Shown here: piece by piece, positions 17,621 to 27,602 of the stretch
Layout: the number at the start of each line of letters is the position of its first letter
Position numbering within the stretch: the stretch's first letter is position 1
Assembly (NCBI RefSeq): GCF_002135295.1
Contig: NZ_NEGG01000015.1
Location: 1 to 64,000, forward strand
Length of the DNA: 64,000 nucleotides
Reading direction: 5' to 3'
DNA from: Acinetobacter sp. ANC 5054
Lineage (GTDB): Bacteria; Pseudomonadota; Gammaproteobacteria; Pseudomonadales; Moraxellaceae
Made by a program: the position numbers and the translations under genes
Notes under the pieces: model-generated
Told to the model about the DNA's origin: nothing
The model's input: the letters and a program-made list of their open reading frames with translations, nothing else
Databases searched by the model: none

Positions 17621-20600
17621 TCAATTGCATGCACATTTTTCAATTTTTCTAAAAAAAACAGCGCATTTTTCTAAAACCAAATACAGCACAGGCGTGGTAT
17701 ATAAGGTGAGTAATTGTCCAAGCGCCAATCCACCGACGATCACAACACCCAAAGGTTGACGTAATTCAGCACCTTCGCCCCAACTCAGTGCCAAAGGGAC
17801 AGCGCCTAATAGTGCTGCGGTATTGGTCATTAAGATTGGCCTAAATCGAAGTTCCGCAGCGGACACGACTGCTTGATAGGCTGATTTTCCTGCCCGCCTT
17901 TCCATCAAAGTAAAATCAATAAGCAGAATGGCATTTTTCACAACCACGCCAATGAGCAAGAACATTCCCAATAAGGCAATCAAGCTAAAGTGAAAGCCAC
18001 ATGTCCAAAGTGTCAGTAAAGCCCCTAAGGCGACTGCGGGTATGGTGGATAGAATGGTAAATGGATGTACCACGCTTTCATAAGTCACGCCCAATACGAT
18101 ATAAATCAGTAAAATCACCACTAAAACCAGTACAGGCGTACTTAAACCACTTTGCATACTTTGCGCTTCAGCTTCTTTATCGCTGGTCATAAAGATTTCG
18201 TTCGGCAACATCACTTCAGGTAAAATTGAGCGAATCGCAGCATCGGCTTGTTCATTGGTATATTCTGGTTTGACCACATAGCCAATACCCATCGCAGCGT
18301 ATTGGTTACGGCGATAAACCCGATCATTGGTGATGCCATAAGACCATGTGGCAAAATTACTCAGTGGAACTGACTCACCCTGCTGGTTCGGTACACGAAT
18401 ATCCGCCAAAGCCTCAGGTTGCTCGGTAAAGCGCTTATCGACTTCCATCACCACATGAAACTGTTGCGTTTGATCATAAATGGTTGAAATTTGACGCTGT
18501 GAAAAAGAGTTATTTAGCACACTGGCAATGCTGTCTATATTTACCCCTAAACGTTGCGCCGCCTCACGGTCAATATCCAAAGTCACATGCTGCGCGCCTT
18601 CATCCCCCATCGACTCAACTTCTGCAAGTTGAGGGAGTTTTTGCATTGCCAACGCTACTTTGGGTACCCACTCACGTAATAACGCCACGTTGTCAGATTG
18701 CAGAAGCAACATGTAGTCTTGCCCACTGCCACCAAACGGGTCATCAAGCTCAAGCTCCTGCTTGACTCTTGCTGAAAAAATTGCCCCTGCCTGCCATGGC
18801 GCATTTTGTTTCAAACGCTCTACGACTTCATGAGCACTTTGACCATCACGTTCGGATTTAGGTTTTAAACTTACCATCAAAAATGAGTTGGTTGTCCCAC
18901 CAGAGCCACCTGAAGTTCCCACAACATTTTGCACAGCAGGATCTTTGAGTAGACTTTCACTAAAAGCTGCAATTTTGGGCTGCATAATCTGAAATGAGAA
19001 CCCATCATCCCCACGAATAAACGCATCAGCTTGCCCTGTATCTTGCTCAGGCAATACACGTTTAGGCAAAGTCTGATAAACATAAGCAGAACCAGCAATT
19101 GCCCCAATCCATAACAAAATTGCCAGGTAGCTATGTTTAAGCATCCATTTTAAAGATGTTAAATAACCCTGATTCAACTTTTGCATCCACCGATGACTAT
19201 ATTGGTACAATGCTTGATGTTGATAACTGACTAATGGCTTTAGACAACGTGCAGATAAACTTGGCGTTAATATTAGGGAAATCACCACAGATAAAATAAC
19301 AATAAACACCAATGTTAATGAGAATTCTCTAAATAGACGTTCAATCACCCCGCCCATAAACAAGATAGAAATAAAGATCACCACCAACGCCAAATTCATG
19401 GCAATTAATGTTGTCCCCACTTCCTGAATGCCTTTTAATGCCGCCTGAACAGGTTGCTCACCTTGCTCAATATGACGTTCAATATTTTCAAGCACCACAA
19501 TGGCATCATCAACTACCAGTCCGATGGCAACAATTACCGCCATAATGGACAAGTTATTGAGTGAGAATCCTGCCAAATACACCAAACTGCTTGCACCAAT
19601 CAATACAACAATTAAGGCAACCGCAGGCACTACGGCACTTTGTACTCGCCCCAGCATCAACGCGACAACAACCACCACCAAGAGGATTGAAAGCAATAAG
19701 GTATCTCGCGCTTCATCCAAACCGGCCCGAATAATTTTCGAACCATCCATCACGGTTGTAAGCTGAGCATCCTCTGGAATCATGAGTTGTAATTCAGGCA
19801 GTCTTTCTTTGATTTTCTCAATGGTTGCAACGGTATTGGCATTCGGTTGCCGGCTGATTTTAATAATGACCGCAGGTTGACCATTATGAAAACCGCTGAC
19901 ATAGCGGTTTTCTACTGAATTTTGAACTTCTGCAACATCTTTTAACCGTACAATCGTTTGAGCATTTTTATAAACTGGAAGATTGGCAAAATCTTCAGCT
20001 GTTTTTAAATTACTCGAAAGCGCCACTTGCCAGCGTAATTGATCAGTTTCAACCACACCCAGTGCTTGTGTGCGGTTGCTTTTCACAATCGCTTCACGAA
20101 CTTGCTCTAAAGAAACACCCTGTGAAATCAGTGCATTCGGATTTAAAGTAATCCGCACCGCAGGCATAGAAGCACCATCAATCGAGACTTCACCAACGCC
20201 ACTGACCTGTGCCAAATTGGGTTGTAGCAAATCACTGGCAATTTCATACAATTTACCTGCAGATAAATGCTGTGAACTCAATGCCAAGTAAAAAATAGGA
20301 CTTTGGCTCGGATTGACTTTAAAATATTCAGGTGGGCTTGGCATACCTGAAGGCAACTGCGACATGGCAGCGTTGATGGCCGCCTGTACTTCTCTTGCAG
20401 CTTCATTAATGTCCGTTGCCAAGTCAAAATTCAAAACCACTTGCGCTGAACTTTGACTGCTTGATGAGTTAATGGCTTTCACCCCAGACACACCCATCAT
20501 GGCACGTTCCAGTGGTGTTGCCACAGTAGCAGACATACTTTCAGGACTTGCACCTGGTAAACTTGCCCGTACCACAATGGTAGGTATATCTGCTTGGGGT

Positions 20601-20710
20601 AAGGCTGCAACGGGTAAGCGTAAATATGCTAAAATCCCTAATAAAACAATAGCAATGGCAATTAAGACACTTGCCACTGGTCGATGAATAAAGGCTGAGA
20701 GTAATTTCAA
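17621..20710 (-). CDS. RND efflux permease, MdtC/MuxC-like
   Basis: A 1029-residue, 12-helix proton-driven permease. It has the N-terminal IHRPVASVLI start and the charged pair in the fourth helix (GLVVDDAIVVLENIERH) needed for proton coupling. The second half repeats the layout and ends GQLLTLYTTPVLYLVLEK. Length and sequence fit MdtC (E. coli) and MuxC (Pseudomonas), which work as a heteromer with MdtB/MuxB. Its ATG overlaps the stop of the upstream pump gene by four bases, indicating translational coupling. The substrate cannot be read from sequence; context suggests a siderophore. Confidence 0.92.
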   Translation of the reverse strand: MKLLSAFIHRPVASVLIAIAIVLLGILAYLRLPVAALPQADIPTIVVRASLPGASPESMSATVATPLERAMMGVSGVKAINSSSSQSSAQVVLNFDLATDINEAAREVQAAINAAMSQLPSGMPSPPEYFKVNPSQSPIFYLALSSQHLSAGKLYEIASDLLQPNLAQVSGVGEVSIDGASMPAVRITLNPNALISQGVSLEQVREAIVKSNRTQALGVVETDQLRWQVALSSNLKTAEDFANLPVYKNAQTIVRLKDVAEVQNSVENRYVSGFHNGQPAVIIKISRQPNANTVATIEKIKERLPELQLMIPEDAQLTTVMDGSKIIRAGLDEARDTLLLSILLVVVVVALMLGRVQSAVVPAVALIVVLIGASSLVYLAGFSLNNLSIMAVIVAIGLVVDDAIVVLENIERHIEQGEQPVQAALKGIQEVGTTLIAMNLALVVIFISILFMGGVIERLFREFSLTLVFIVILSVVISLILTPSLSARCLKPLVSYQHQALYQYSHRWMQKLNQGYLTSLKWMLKHSYLAILLWIGAIAGSAYVYQTLPKRVLPEQDTGQADAFIRGDDGFSFQIMQPKIAAFSESLLKDPAVQNVVGTSGGSGGTTNSFLMVSLKPKSERDGQSAHEVVERLKQNAPWQAGAIFSARVKQELELDDPFGGSGQDYMLLLQSDNVALLREWVPKVALAMQKLPQLAEVESMGDEGAQHVTLDIDREAAQRLGVNIDSIASVLNNSFSQRQISTIYDQTQQFHVVMEVDKRFTEQPEALADIRVPNQQGESVPLSNFATWSYGITNDRVYRRNQYAAMGIGYVVKPEYTNEQADAAIRSILPEVMLPNEIFMTSDKEAEAQSMQSGLSTPVLVLVVILLIYIVLGVTYESVVHPFTILSTIPAVALGALLTLWTCGFHFSLIALLGMFLLIGVVVKNAILLIDFTLMERRAGKSAYQAVVSAAELRFRPILMTNTAALLGAVPLALSWGEGAELRQPLGVVIVGGLALGQLLTLYTTPVLYLVLEKCAVFFRKIEKCACN

Positions 20711-23700
20711 GACTCTCTCCCCGTATCACCTAGAGCGGCTGTATTTGTACCAAGTCGGTTTGAATCTGCTTGACTAAAAGATTGTTGTAATCGATCAAAA
20801 AGTAAGTAAACCACAGGCGTAGTAAAGAGTGTCAGAATTTGACTTAACAACAATCCACCTACCATGACAATCCCAAGCGGTTGTCTAAGCTCTGCCCCTG
20901 CACCCGATGCCAACATCAATGGAATTGCTCCCACCAATGCCGCTAAAGTGGTCATTAAAATAGGGCGGAAACGCATTAAAGCTGCTTGATAAATGGCTTG
21001 TTGCGGCGATAGACCTTCATTACGCTGAGCAGCCAACGCAAAGTCCACCATCATGATGCCGTTTTTCTTCACCAAACCAATCAGCAAGATAATGCCAATC
21101 AAAGCAATCATGTCTAATGGTCGGTTCACCATAAACAACGCAAGTAAAGCCCCGATTGCCGCAGAAGGTAATGTGGAAAGAATGGTAATCGGATGAATAA
21201 AGCTTTCGTATAAAATGCCTAATACGATATACATGGTGACAATCGCCGCAATCACTAACCAGAATGTATGCTGTTTCGAATTTTCATACGCTGCCGCAGC
21301 ACCCTGTAGTTTCACTTTTACATCCATCGGCAAATTGAGTTGCCGTTCAACCCGATGGATCACCTTAATTGCATCACCCAATGCCACACCCTCTGCCAAA
21401 TTAAATGACACGCCGCTGGCTGGGAATTGTGATTGTTGCTGCAAGAGGATCGGTACACGCTTTTGCACAATGGTTGCCACTGAACTCAGTAGAATCGGTT
21501 CGCCATTGCTGTTATGAATATACGTTTGGGCCAGAGCATCAAAACCTTGTGTTGAATCTGGCGCAAGTTCTAACACGATGCGGTATTGATTCGACTGCGT
21601 GTATAAAGTGGCAATTTGCCGCTGTGCAAACAAGTTTTGCAAAGCCAAACTGATATCTTCAATACTTAAATCTAAACGTGCCGCTGCATCACGATTGACA
21701 TCAATAAATGCCTGCAAGCCTAATCCGCCACCATCACTGGTGACATCAGCAAATTCAGCTTGTTCGCGTAAAGCATCTACCAAAACGGGTGTCCATTGCT
21801 CTAAATCTGCACTGCGCGTTGCAGTAAGACTCAGTTGATATTGCGTTCGGCTAATTTTGTCTTCAATACTCAACTCTTGCACAGGCTGCATCCAGCCTTG
21901 AATGCCTTTGACCTGATCAAATTTTCCTCGTAAACGAGTCATGACTTGTGATGCACCATCACGTTCAGCATAAGGTTTCAGATTAATGAGAATCCGGCCA
22001 TTGCTGAGCTTTGGATTATTGGCATCAATACCAATAAATGAGGACAAACTTTCTACCGCAGGGTCTTTTAAAATTTGCTGCGCCAAAGCTTGCTGACGTT
22101 CACTCATGGCTTGAAACGAAATATCATCAGGCGCTTCTGTTACTACTTGAATCACACCACTGTCTTGTATAGGAAAAAAGCCTTTGGGAATCATCCAATA
22201 CATGACACCTGCCAAAATAACCGTACTCAGCATCACCGCTAAAGTGAATGTTTGATGCTTAAATACCCATTCTAAGCCTTTGCCATATTGCTGAATGACC
22301 CAATCCAAGCTCCATCGGCTACGTGATGGCGCATGCTGCGTATTTTTCAGCAAATACGCACACATCATTGGGGTTAGGGTGAGTGAAACGACCAGGGATA
22401 ATGCAATTGCAGCCGCTAAAGTCACCGCAAATTCATGGAACAAACGCCCCACGACATCGCCCATAAACAGCAAAGGAATGAGCACGGCAATTAACGATAC
22501 GGTAAGTGAAATCAGGGTAAAACCAATTTCTCGTGAACCTTTTAAGGCCGCTTGCAATAAGCTTTCGCCTGACTCTCGATGTCGAGCAATGTTTTCCAAC
22601 ATCACAATGGCATCATCAACCACAAAACCTGTAGCAATGGTCAGCGCCATCAGCGTTAAGTTATTCACTGAAAAGCCTAAAAAGTGCATCAAAACAAATG
22701 TACCGATAATCGACAGCGGTATAGCAATACTTGGAATAATCGTGGCAGAAAGATTTCTTAAAAATAAGAACGTCACCATCACCACGAGACACACTGCAAA
22801 AACCAATTCTTTTTGCACATCATGAATCGAACTGCGAATACTCTCAGTTCGATCGGTCAAAATACGAATTTTGACATTGTCAGGGAGATTCTGCTGCAGC
22901 TCAGGTAAAACTTGTTTAATTTGATCGGCAACCTGAATGACATTGGCATTGGGTTGACGTTGTACATTGACCAAAATGGCTGATTGATTGTCTGCCCAAG
23001 CTGCCATATAACGATCTTCACTGCCCTCAATGACAGTTGCAACATCTTTGAGGCGAATGGGTGCGCCATTATTCCAACGGAGAATTAAAGTTTCATAATC
23101 AGCAATTGAGCGAATCTGATCATTGGCATCCAACATTGTGGTACGAAATGGCCCATCAAAACTGCCTTTCGGTTGATTCGCATTGGCAGAATTAATCGCA
23201 GAGCGAACATCTTCCGCACTCATTTTATAACTTGCCAGTGCAGCCGGATTCATTTGCACACGGATTGCTGGTCGTTGTCCACCTGCAAGGCTCACCATAC
23301 CAACACCAGTCAGTTGCGATAGTTTTTGCGCAACTCGAGTATCCACCATGTCATACACAGTGGTTAAAGGTAATGTTTCTGAGCTAATTGCGAGGGTGAT
23401 GACGGGTACATCAGCAGGATTTACTTTACGGTAAATCGGCGGTGTAGGTAAATCATTGGGTAATTTACTGCTTGCAGTGCTTAATGAAGACTGAACTTCT
23501 TGCTCTACCACACCCAATTCAGCACTGAGATCAAACTGCAAGGTAATCACTGATGCCCCCACCGAACTGTTGGATGACATTTGCTTTAAGCCAGCAATTT
23601 TCCCCATTTCACGTTCAAGTGGTGCGGTAATCGTTCGCTGTACCGTATCTGGATTTGCGCCAGGCTGAAAGGTATACACCTGAATAATCGGATAATCGAC

Positions 23701-23817
23701 TTGCGGTAAAGCAGAAACTGGAAGCATTCGCCAAGCCAGCAGACCGCTAAACAGTAATGCGAGCATCAGCAGCGTGGTTGCGACTGGACGTATAATAAAG
23801 AACCGTGAAATATTCAT
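20707..23817 (-). CDS. RND efflux permease, MdtB/MuxB-like
   Basis: A 1036-residue partner of the next permease. It begins MNISRFFIIRPVATTLL, has the proton-relay pair in GFVVDDAIVMLENIARH, and ends with a second six-helix block containing LLIGLVKKNGIMMVDFAL. Two different consecutive RND genes behind one adaptor gene is the MdtABC/MuxABC arrangement. It follows the adaptor with a three-base gap. The C-terminal tail (about 25 residues) is polar and cytoplasmic. Confidence 0.92.
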   Translation of the reverse strand: MNISRFFIIRPVATTLLMLALLFSGLLAWRMLPVSALPQVDYPIIQVYTFQPGANPDTVQRTITAPLEREMGKIAGLKQMSSNSSVGASVITLQFDLSAELGVVEQEVQSSLSTASSKLPNDLPTPPIYRKVNPADVPVITLAISSETLPLTTVYDMVDTRVAQKLSQLTGVGMVSLAGGQRPAIRVQMNPAALASYKMSAEDVRSAINSANANQPKGSFDGPFRTTMLDANDQIRSIADYETLILRWNNGAPIRLKDVATVIEGSEDRYMAAWADNQSAILVNVQRQPNANVIQVADQIKQVLPELQQNLPDNVKIRILTDRTESIRSSIHDVQKELVFAVCLVVMVTFLFLRNLSATIIPSIAIPLSIIGTFVLMHFLGFSVNNLTLMALTIATGFVVDDAIVMLENIARHRESGESLLQAALKGSREIGFTLISLTVSLIAVLIPLLFMGDVVGRLFHEFAVTLAAAIALSLVVSLTLTPMMCAYLLKNTQHAPSRSRWSLDWVIQQYGKGLEWVFKHQTFTLAVMLSTVILAGVMYWMIPKGFFPIQDSGVIQVVTEAPDDISFQAMSERQQALAQQILKDPAVESLSSFIGIDANNPKLSNGRILINLKPYAERDGASQVMTRLRGKFDQVKGIQGWMQPVQELSIEDKISRTQYQLSLTATRSADLEQWTPVLVDALREQAEFADVTSDGGGLGLQAFIDVNRDAAARLDLSIEDISLALQNLFAQRQIATLYTQSNQYRIVLELAPDSTQGFDALAQTYIHNSNGEPILLSSVATIVQKRVPILLQQQSQFPASGVSFNLAEGVALGDAIKVIHRVERQLNLPMDVKVKLQGAAAAYENSKQHTFWLVIAAIVTMYIVLGILYESFIHPITILSTLPSAAIGALLALFMVNRPLDMIALIGIILLIGLVKKNGIMMVDFALAAQRNEGLSPQQAIYQAALMRFRPILMTTLAALVGAIPLMLASGAGAELRQPLGIVMVGGLLLSQILTLFTTPVVYLLFDRLQQSFSQADSNRLGTNTAALGDTGRES

Positions 23818-23820
23818 GAT

Positions 23821-25029
23821 TTATCCAGTAGCTGATTCCATTACAGGGGGATGCGGTTGATCATCAGCAATAATTTGAACTTCTTTGCCATCCGAAAGAC
23901 GGTCAATTCCCTCAAGTACCACTTTTTCAGTGCCGTTTAAGCCTGCTAAAACTTCAATCTGACCATTGCTGCTTAACCCTAATTTTAGGCTTCTGATCTC
24001 AGCTTTATGATCTTTATTGATGATGTAAACATAGGTGCCTTTTGCACCATGCTGAACAGCATCAATAGGAATACTGACAGCGTTTTGAATGGTCTGTGCA
24101 CTTAAGCGTACATTGACAAATTGATTTGGAAATAAGCTGTCATCACGATTATCAAACACTGCTTTTAATTTTAATGTGCCTGTACTGACATCTATTTGAT
24201 TATCCAAAGCCTGCACATGCCCCACTGCGAGCTGTTGCTGTTCAGCTTTGTCCCATGCACTGACTTTGACCTGTTGACCTGATTTTAAGGCTTCACGGAG
24301 TCCTGTGAGATGATTTTCTGCCACTGCAAACTGTACATAAACAGGATGAACTTGCGTGATGGTCACCAAAGCTGTGCTTTCATTGGCTTGGATCAAATTG
24401 CCTGCATCTTTTTGCTTAAAGCCGACGCGCCCATCTATTGGCGAATAGATTTTGGTATAGGACAATTGCAGTTTTGCAGCGTCGACTTGTGCACGATTGG
24501 ATTGTATTTGCCCTTTCAGCTGATTCACCAAAGCCTGCTGCTGTTCAACTTGCTGTTTAGCAATAGAGTCTTGTTTAAACAGCAATTGATAACGTGCTAG
24601 CTCAGTTTCTGCATTGTTTAACTGCGCAAGATTTTGCTGTCTTGCACCCTCCGCTTGCGCCAAAGCCACTGCAAATGGAGCAGGATCAATCTGAGCCAAT
24701 AACTGCCCTTTTTTTACCCATTGCCCTTCTTTGAAATAAACCTGTTGCAGCACGCCAGAAACCTGACTTTGCACATTCACGGTATGCACTGGAACAACCG
24801 TACCAATGGCTTTAATTTCAACATCTAAATTACTGCGCTGTACAGGCACAACGCGTACAGGAACAGGCTTACTCCACTGGCTATACTCTTCATTCGGTTT
24901 ATTTGAAGCCTTTTTCCAATATATTCCACCAACGATCAACACAACCAATAATAAAAAACCAACAATATATTTCAATTTTCGACCCAATGAATTGCGTTTT
25001 TTCGCTACATCTATATTTTGATTACTCAT
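23821..25029 (-). CDS. RND periplasmic adaptor (membrane fusion protein), MdtA-like
   Basis: A 402-residue adaptor linking the RND permeases to the outer-membrane channel. One N-terminal membrane anchor (about residues 20-42) is followed by the lipoyl halves (KGQLLAQIDPAPF), an alpha-hairpin with many Gln (about 115-190), a beta barrel and the membrane-proximal domain. No lipobox is present. It is immediately upstream of the two permeases and 13 bases after the DUF3325-like gene, so the pump is fused to the iron-reduction genes at operon level. Confidence 0.92.
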   Translation of the reverse strand: MSNQNIDVAKKRNSLGRKLKYIVGFLLLVVLIVGGIYWKKASNKPNEEYSQWSKPVPVRVVPVQRSNLDVEIKAIGTVVPVHTVNVQSQVSGVLQQVYFKEGQWVKKGQLLAQIDPAPFAVALAQAEGARQQNLAQLNNAETELARYQLLFKQDSIAKQQVEQQQALVNQLKGQIQSNRAQVDAAKLQLSYTKIYSPIDGRVGFKQKDAGNLIQANESTALVTITQVHPVYVQFAVAENHLTGLREALKSGQQVKVSAWDKAEQQQLAVGHVQALDNQIDVSTGTLKLKAVFDNRDDSLFPNQFVNVRLSAQTIQNAVSIPIDAVQHGAKGTYVYIINKDHKAEIRSLKLGLSSNGQIEVLAGLNGTEKVVLEGIDRLSDGKEVQIIADDQPHPPVMESATG

Positions 25030-25042
25030 AAAACTTACTCAT

Positions 25043-25390
25043 TTACAGTCGAAAAAATTGCAATCCAATCACAATAAAAAAAGCCATTTTCAATAAATTT
25101 AAATTCACTCTAGCTTGATAAGATTGGATAAACACGATTATTCCAGTAATCAGTGTGATGATGCCAAACCATGCGGTAATCCCAATCGAAACACCCCACG
25201 CTAAAATACTGTGAAATAATGAAAGTGCTAAAAATGCCCATCCAAAGACCTTAAGTATTTGGATTTTTTTTAAAGATAACGGCGCTTTCAAAACCAGTTT
25301 TGCATTGCGTTCCATGGAAAGATTTAAAGCGAATAATCCGAGATAACTCAAAAATATTGCGGTTAAAATATTGATCGCCACTATGCTCAT
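25043..25390 (-). CDS. DUF3325-like small membrane protein
   Basis: A 115-residue protein with four hydrophobic segments (about residues 5-22, 46-64, 66-88 and 96-112). Such small proteins typically follow PepSY-TM genes in siderophore-use clusters. The start overlaps the stop of the PepSY gene by four bases. It may form a complex with the PepSY protein. Biochemical role unknown. Confidence 0.75.
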   Translation of the reverse strand: MSIVAINILTAIFLSYLGLFALNLSMERNAKLVLKAPLSLKKIQILKVFGWAFLALSLFHSILAWGVSIGITAWFGIITLITGIIVFIQSYQARVNLNLLKMAFFIVIGLQFFRL

Positions 25391-27084
25391 GACAACTCCT
25401 CTGACCGCGGAAGTTCAATCACATCATCTGCCGGAGAAACACGTGGTTTTTTGGTTTTTTTAACAACAGGTTTTAAAATAGAATCCCGCTTGTGCCATAC
25501 TTTGTAAGATGCCCATGTGAGCATTAAACCGATACAAATAAATCCAATATCAATACTGGCTAATGCAAAGTCTTGGTGAAAAAGTGATATGCCTAAATGA
25601 CGATCTGTGGTTATAAAATTCAATAAAGGAAGTAATAAATAAGCCAAAGCAGCAAAAGCCAATATCTCAATCCAAGCACGGACAATCGGTCGACTTAAGG
25701 CATAAATAAAACTCGCCAATAAAGTGATATATAAACAATGCACTTCCCAATTGGCACGGTTAGCGAAATCGGCAGAAATCAGTCGATTTGCCCAGAAATA
25801 AACCGCTATTGCCAATGGTAAACCTGCAATCATGGCAATATTTAAACGTTCAACTGAGGCATGCCCAAAACTCATCCGACCAGCTTTTAATTGTTTTGGC
25901 CGGCGTTTAACTGTCCACAGCACTAAGCCCGTTGCAATCATTGCCGTACCTAAAAGCCCTGTCAAAACATATAAAATACGTGCAAATGGTGAAGCAAATA
26001 AACCTTCATGTAATCCCAGAACTGTTGTACCAAAGACCATTGGGGCTTTGTCTTCATTGGACTTTTCCTGAAACATCTTTTGACCTGTATATAAGTCAAA
26101 ACTTAAAGATGTGCGTTTTCGTGCAATCGTATCGCTGCCAGTTTGGTAAAATTCAATTTTTGCAGGAGTTTTACCTTGATCAGGATAAAAATTTACCTGA
26201 CTGATTTTTTGTGATCCGCCCCATTCACTTTGAACTTTTGCAAGTAAAGGCTGAATAGGAACAAATTTCTGTTGGATTTCCCCCATGGCTGGCGGAACAG
26301 CAGAATCATCCTTATTAAAACGAGAGTTTGTTGGATAAAGTTCAGCATAATAGCGTTCTGTATTTTCCTCTCCCGAACCATAAACCATTGGAACACCCAA
26401 AGGCATATAAGCATTGGCAAAGAAAATTAAACCGCTATACGTGATCATGATATAAAAAGGCAAAGCAATCACACTGATCACATTGTGTGCATCCAACCAA
26501 GAGCGCTGGCCTTTGGCGGGTCTAAACGTAAAGAAATCTTTAAATATTTTTTTATGGGTAATGATGCCCGAAATGATGGCAACAAACATGAACATGGTAC
26601 AAATGCCCACGATCCGAATGCCCCAATCATAAGGAATATAGTGCAAAGCATAATGCATACGATAAAGCGTAAAACCGTCACCCGTTTCACGAGGCTGAAT
26701 TTGTTCAGCAACAGGTTGCCCTGATGAAACATCAAGTACTTCTTTATGATATTTACCCCGTTCCCCTCCTTCTTTGGGTGGCAAAGTCCAATTGACAGCG
26801 AAGTCATCTGCACCGCGCTGATTGGTTAGCAGATTAACGCCCCAGCGTTCGGCTTTTTGAGCGTCAGGATTATTTTTTAAATAATGATAAGCTTTATCCA
26901 ATTGCTCATTTTCAGGGACAATCACATTGGACTGCAATGCTTTTTCAGGCTGCATCCAACGAGTCAGTTCTATTTGTACATAACCGGCTGTACCAGTTAA
27001 AAATACAAAAAATAAAACCCAACCCACAACCAGACCTGTCCATGTATGCAACCAAGCCATACTTTGGCGAAAACCTTCTTTCAT
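25387..27084 (-). CDS. PepSY-associated transmembrane protein (siderophore iron-reduction family)
   Basis: About 565 residues. The first membrane helix (FRQSMAWLHTWTGLVVGWVLFF) carries the conserved HTW histidine. Other histidines in membrane helices (GIITHKKIF, LGLHEGLF) fit haem- or electron-carrying PepSY-TM proteins such as FpvG of Pseudomonas. FpvG reduces iron in periplasmic ferripyoverdine. A longer frame starts at 27120, but ATG 27084 has GGGGAAG upstream and overlaps the preceding gene by four bases. The reductase role here is inferred. Confidence 0.88.
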   Translation of the reverse strand: MKEGFRQSMAWLHTWTGLVVGWVLFFVFLTGTAGYVQIELTRWMQPEKALQSNVIVPENEQLDKAYHYLKNNPDAQKAERWGVNLLTNQRGADDFAVNWTLPPKEGGERGKYHKEVLDVSSGQPVAEQIQPRETGDGFTLYRMHYALHYIPYDWGIRIVGICTMFMFVAIISGIITHKKIFKDFFTFRPAKGQRSWLDAHNVISVIALPFYIMITYSGLIFFANAYMPLGVPMVYGSGEENTERYYAELYPTNSRFNKDDSAVPPAMGEIQQKFVPIQPLLAKVQSEWGGSQKISQVNFYPDQGKTPAKIEFYQTGSDTIARKRTSLSFDLYTGQKMFQEKSNEDKAPMVFGTTVLGLHEGLFASPFARILYVLTGLLGTAMIATGLVLWTVKRRPKQLKAGRMSFGHASVERLNIAMIAGLPLAIAVYFWANRLISADFANRANWEVHCLYITLLASFIYALSRPIVRAWIEILAFAALAYLLLPLLNFITTDRHLGISLFHQDFALASIDIGFICIGLMLTWASYKVWHKRDSILKPVVKKTKKPRVSPADDVIELPRSEELS

Positions 27085-27392
27085 GTACTTCCCCAAATTT
27101 TTAAGGCACCGACGATACATCCCAAGCTAAAAAGTAAACCCAAGGACAGCCACACCGTATTTAAGATTGTTTTCATACTGAACATTGCCAATATAAAAAC
27201 TAGCCAAACTATGAAGCTCAGCAAAAATCCTGTATACGTGGCGATTGCAAGTTGATTGGGAAATAGCAAACCAACAGTAGCAACGGTTAAATTTGCAATA
27301 AGAAAGCCAGCGAAGACTGCAAGAAAAATTCTGACGAACACGACCAAACGATATTGGTTTTGATCATCCAGCTTTAAAAATAGAAATTTCAT
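27081..27392 (-). CDS. DUF3649-like small membrane protein
   Basis: A 103-residue protein with three membrane helices (about residues 17-40, 50-70 and 76-98), resembling DUF3649 proteins that precede PepSY genes in iron clusters. It is the first gene of the seven-gene minus-strand operon and diverges from fecI across 210 bases that contain a Fur box. Confidence 0.75.
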   Translation of the reverse strand: MKFLFLKLDDQNQYRLVVFVRIFLAVFAGFLIANLTVATVGLLFPNQLAIATYTGFLLSFIVWLVFILAMFSMKTILNTVWLSLGLLFSLGCIVGALKIWGST

Positions 27393-27518
27393 TAACTTAT
27401 TTACTGTAAAAAAAATACAGCACTACCCAAAGATGAGAACGACTTATAGTTAAAGACGGATAAGTCCTAAAAACAGCTCATGATGAGAGATGTTCACTTG
27501 TAATTTTTTGTTGCTTTC

Positions 27519-27537
27519 AATAATGATTCTCATTATT
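27519..27537. promoter_or_regulatory. Fur box between the PepSY/RND operon and fecI
   Basis: AATAATGATTCTCATTATT matches the 19-base Fur consensus GATAATGATAATCATTATC in 15 positions by eye. It is placed 66 bases before the fecI start in the divergent promoter region, so it could repress both directions when iron is plentiful. Confidence 0.75.
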
Positions 27538-27602
27538 ATTAAATTAATTATTATTTTTTGCAAAATCTAGATTTTTGTTGATTTGTATCATAAGGCTATC
27601 TA

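Noticed and set aside
22295..22825. 176-codon plus-strand ORF opposite the MdtB-like gene
   Set aside because: It is antisense to a clear RND permease, with unnatural composition (Lys/Ser/Asn/Thr-rich, no recognisable domain); a shadow frame.
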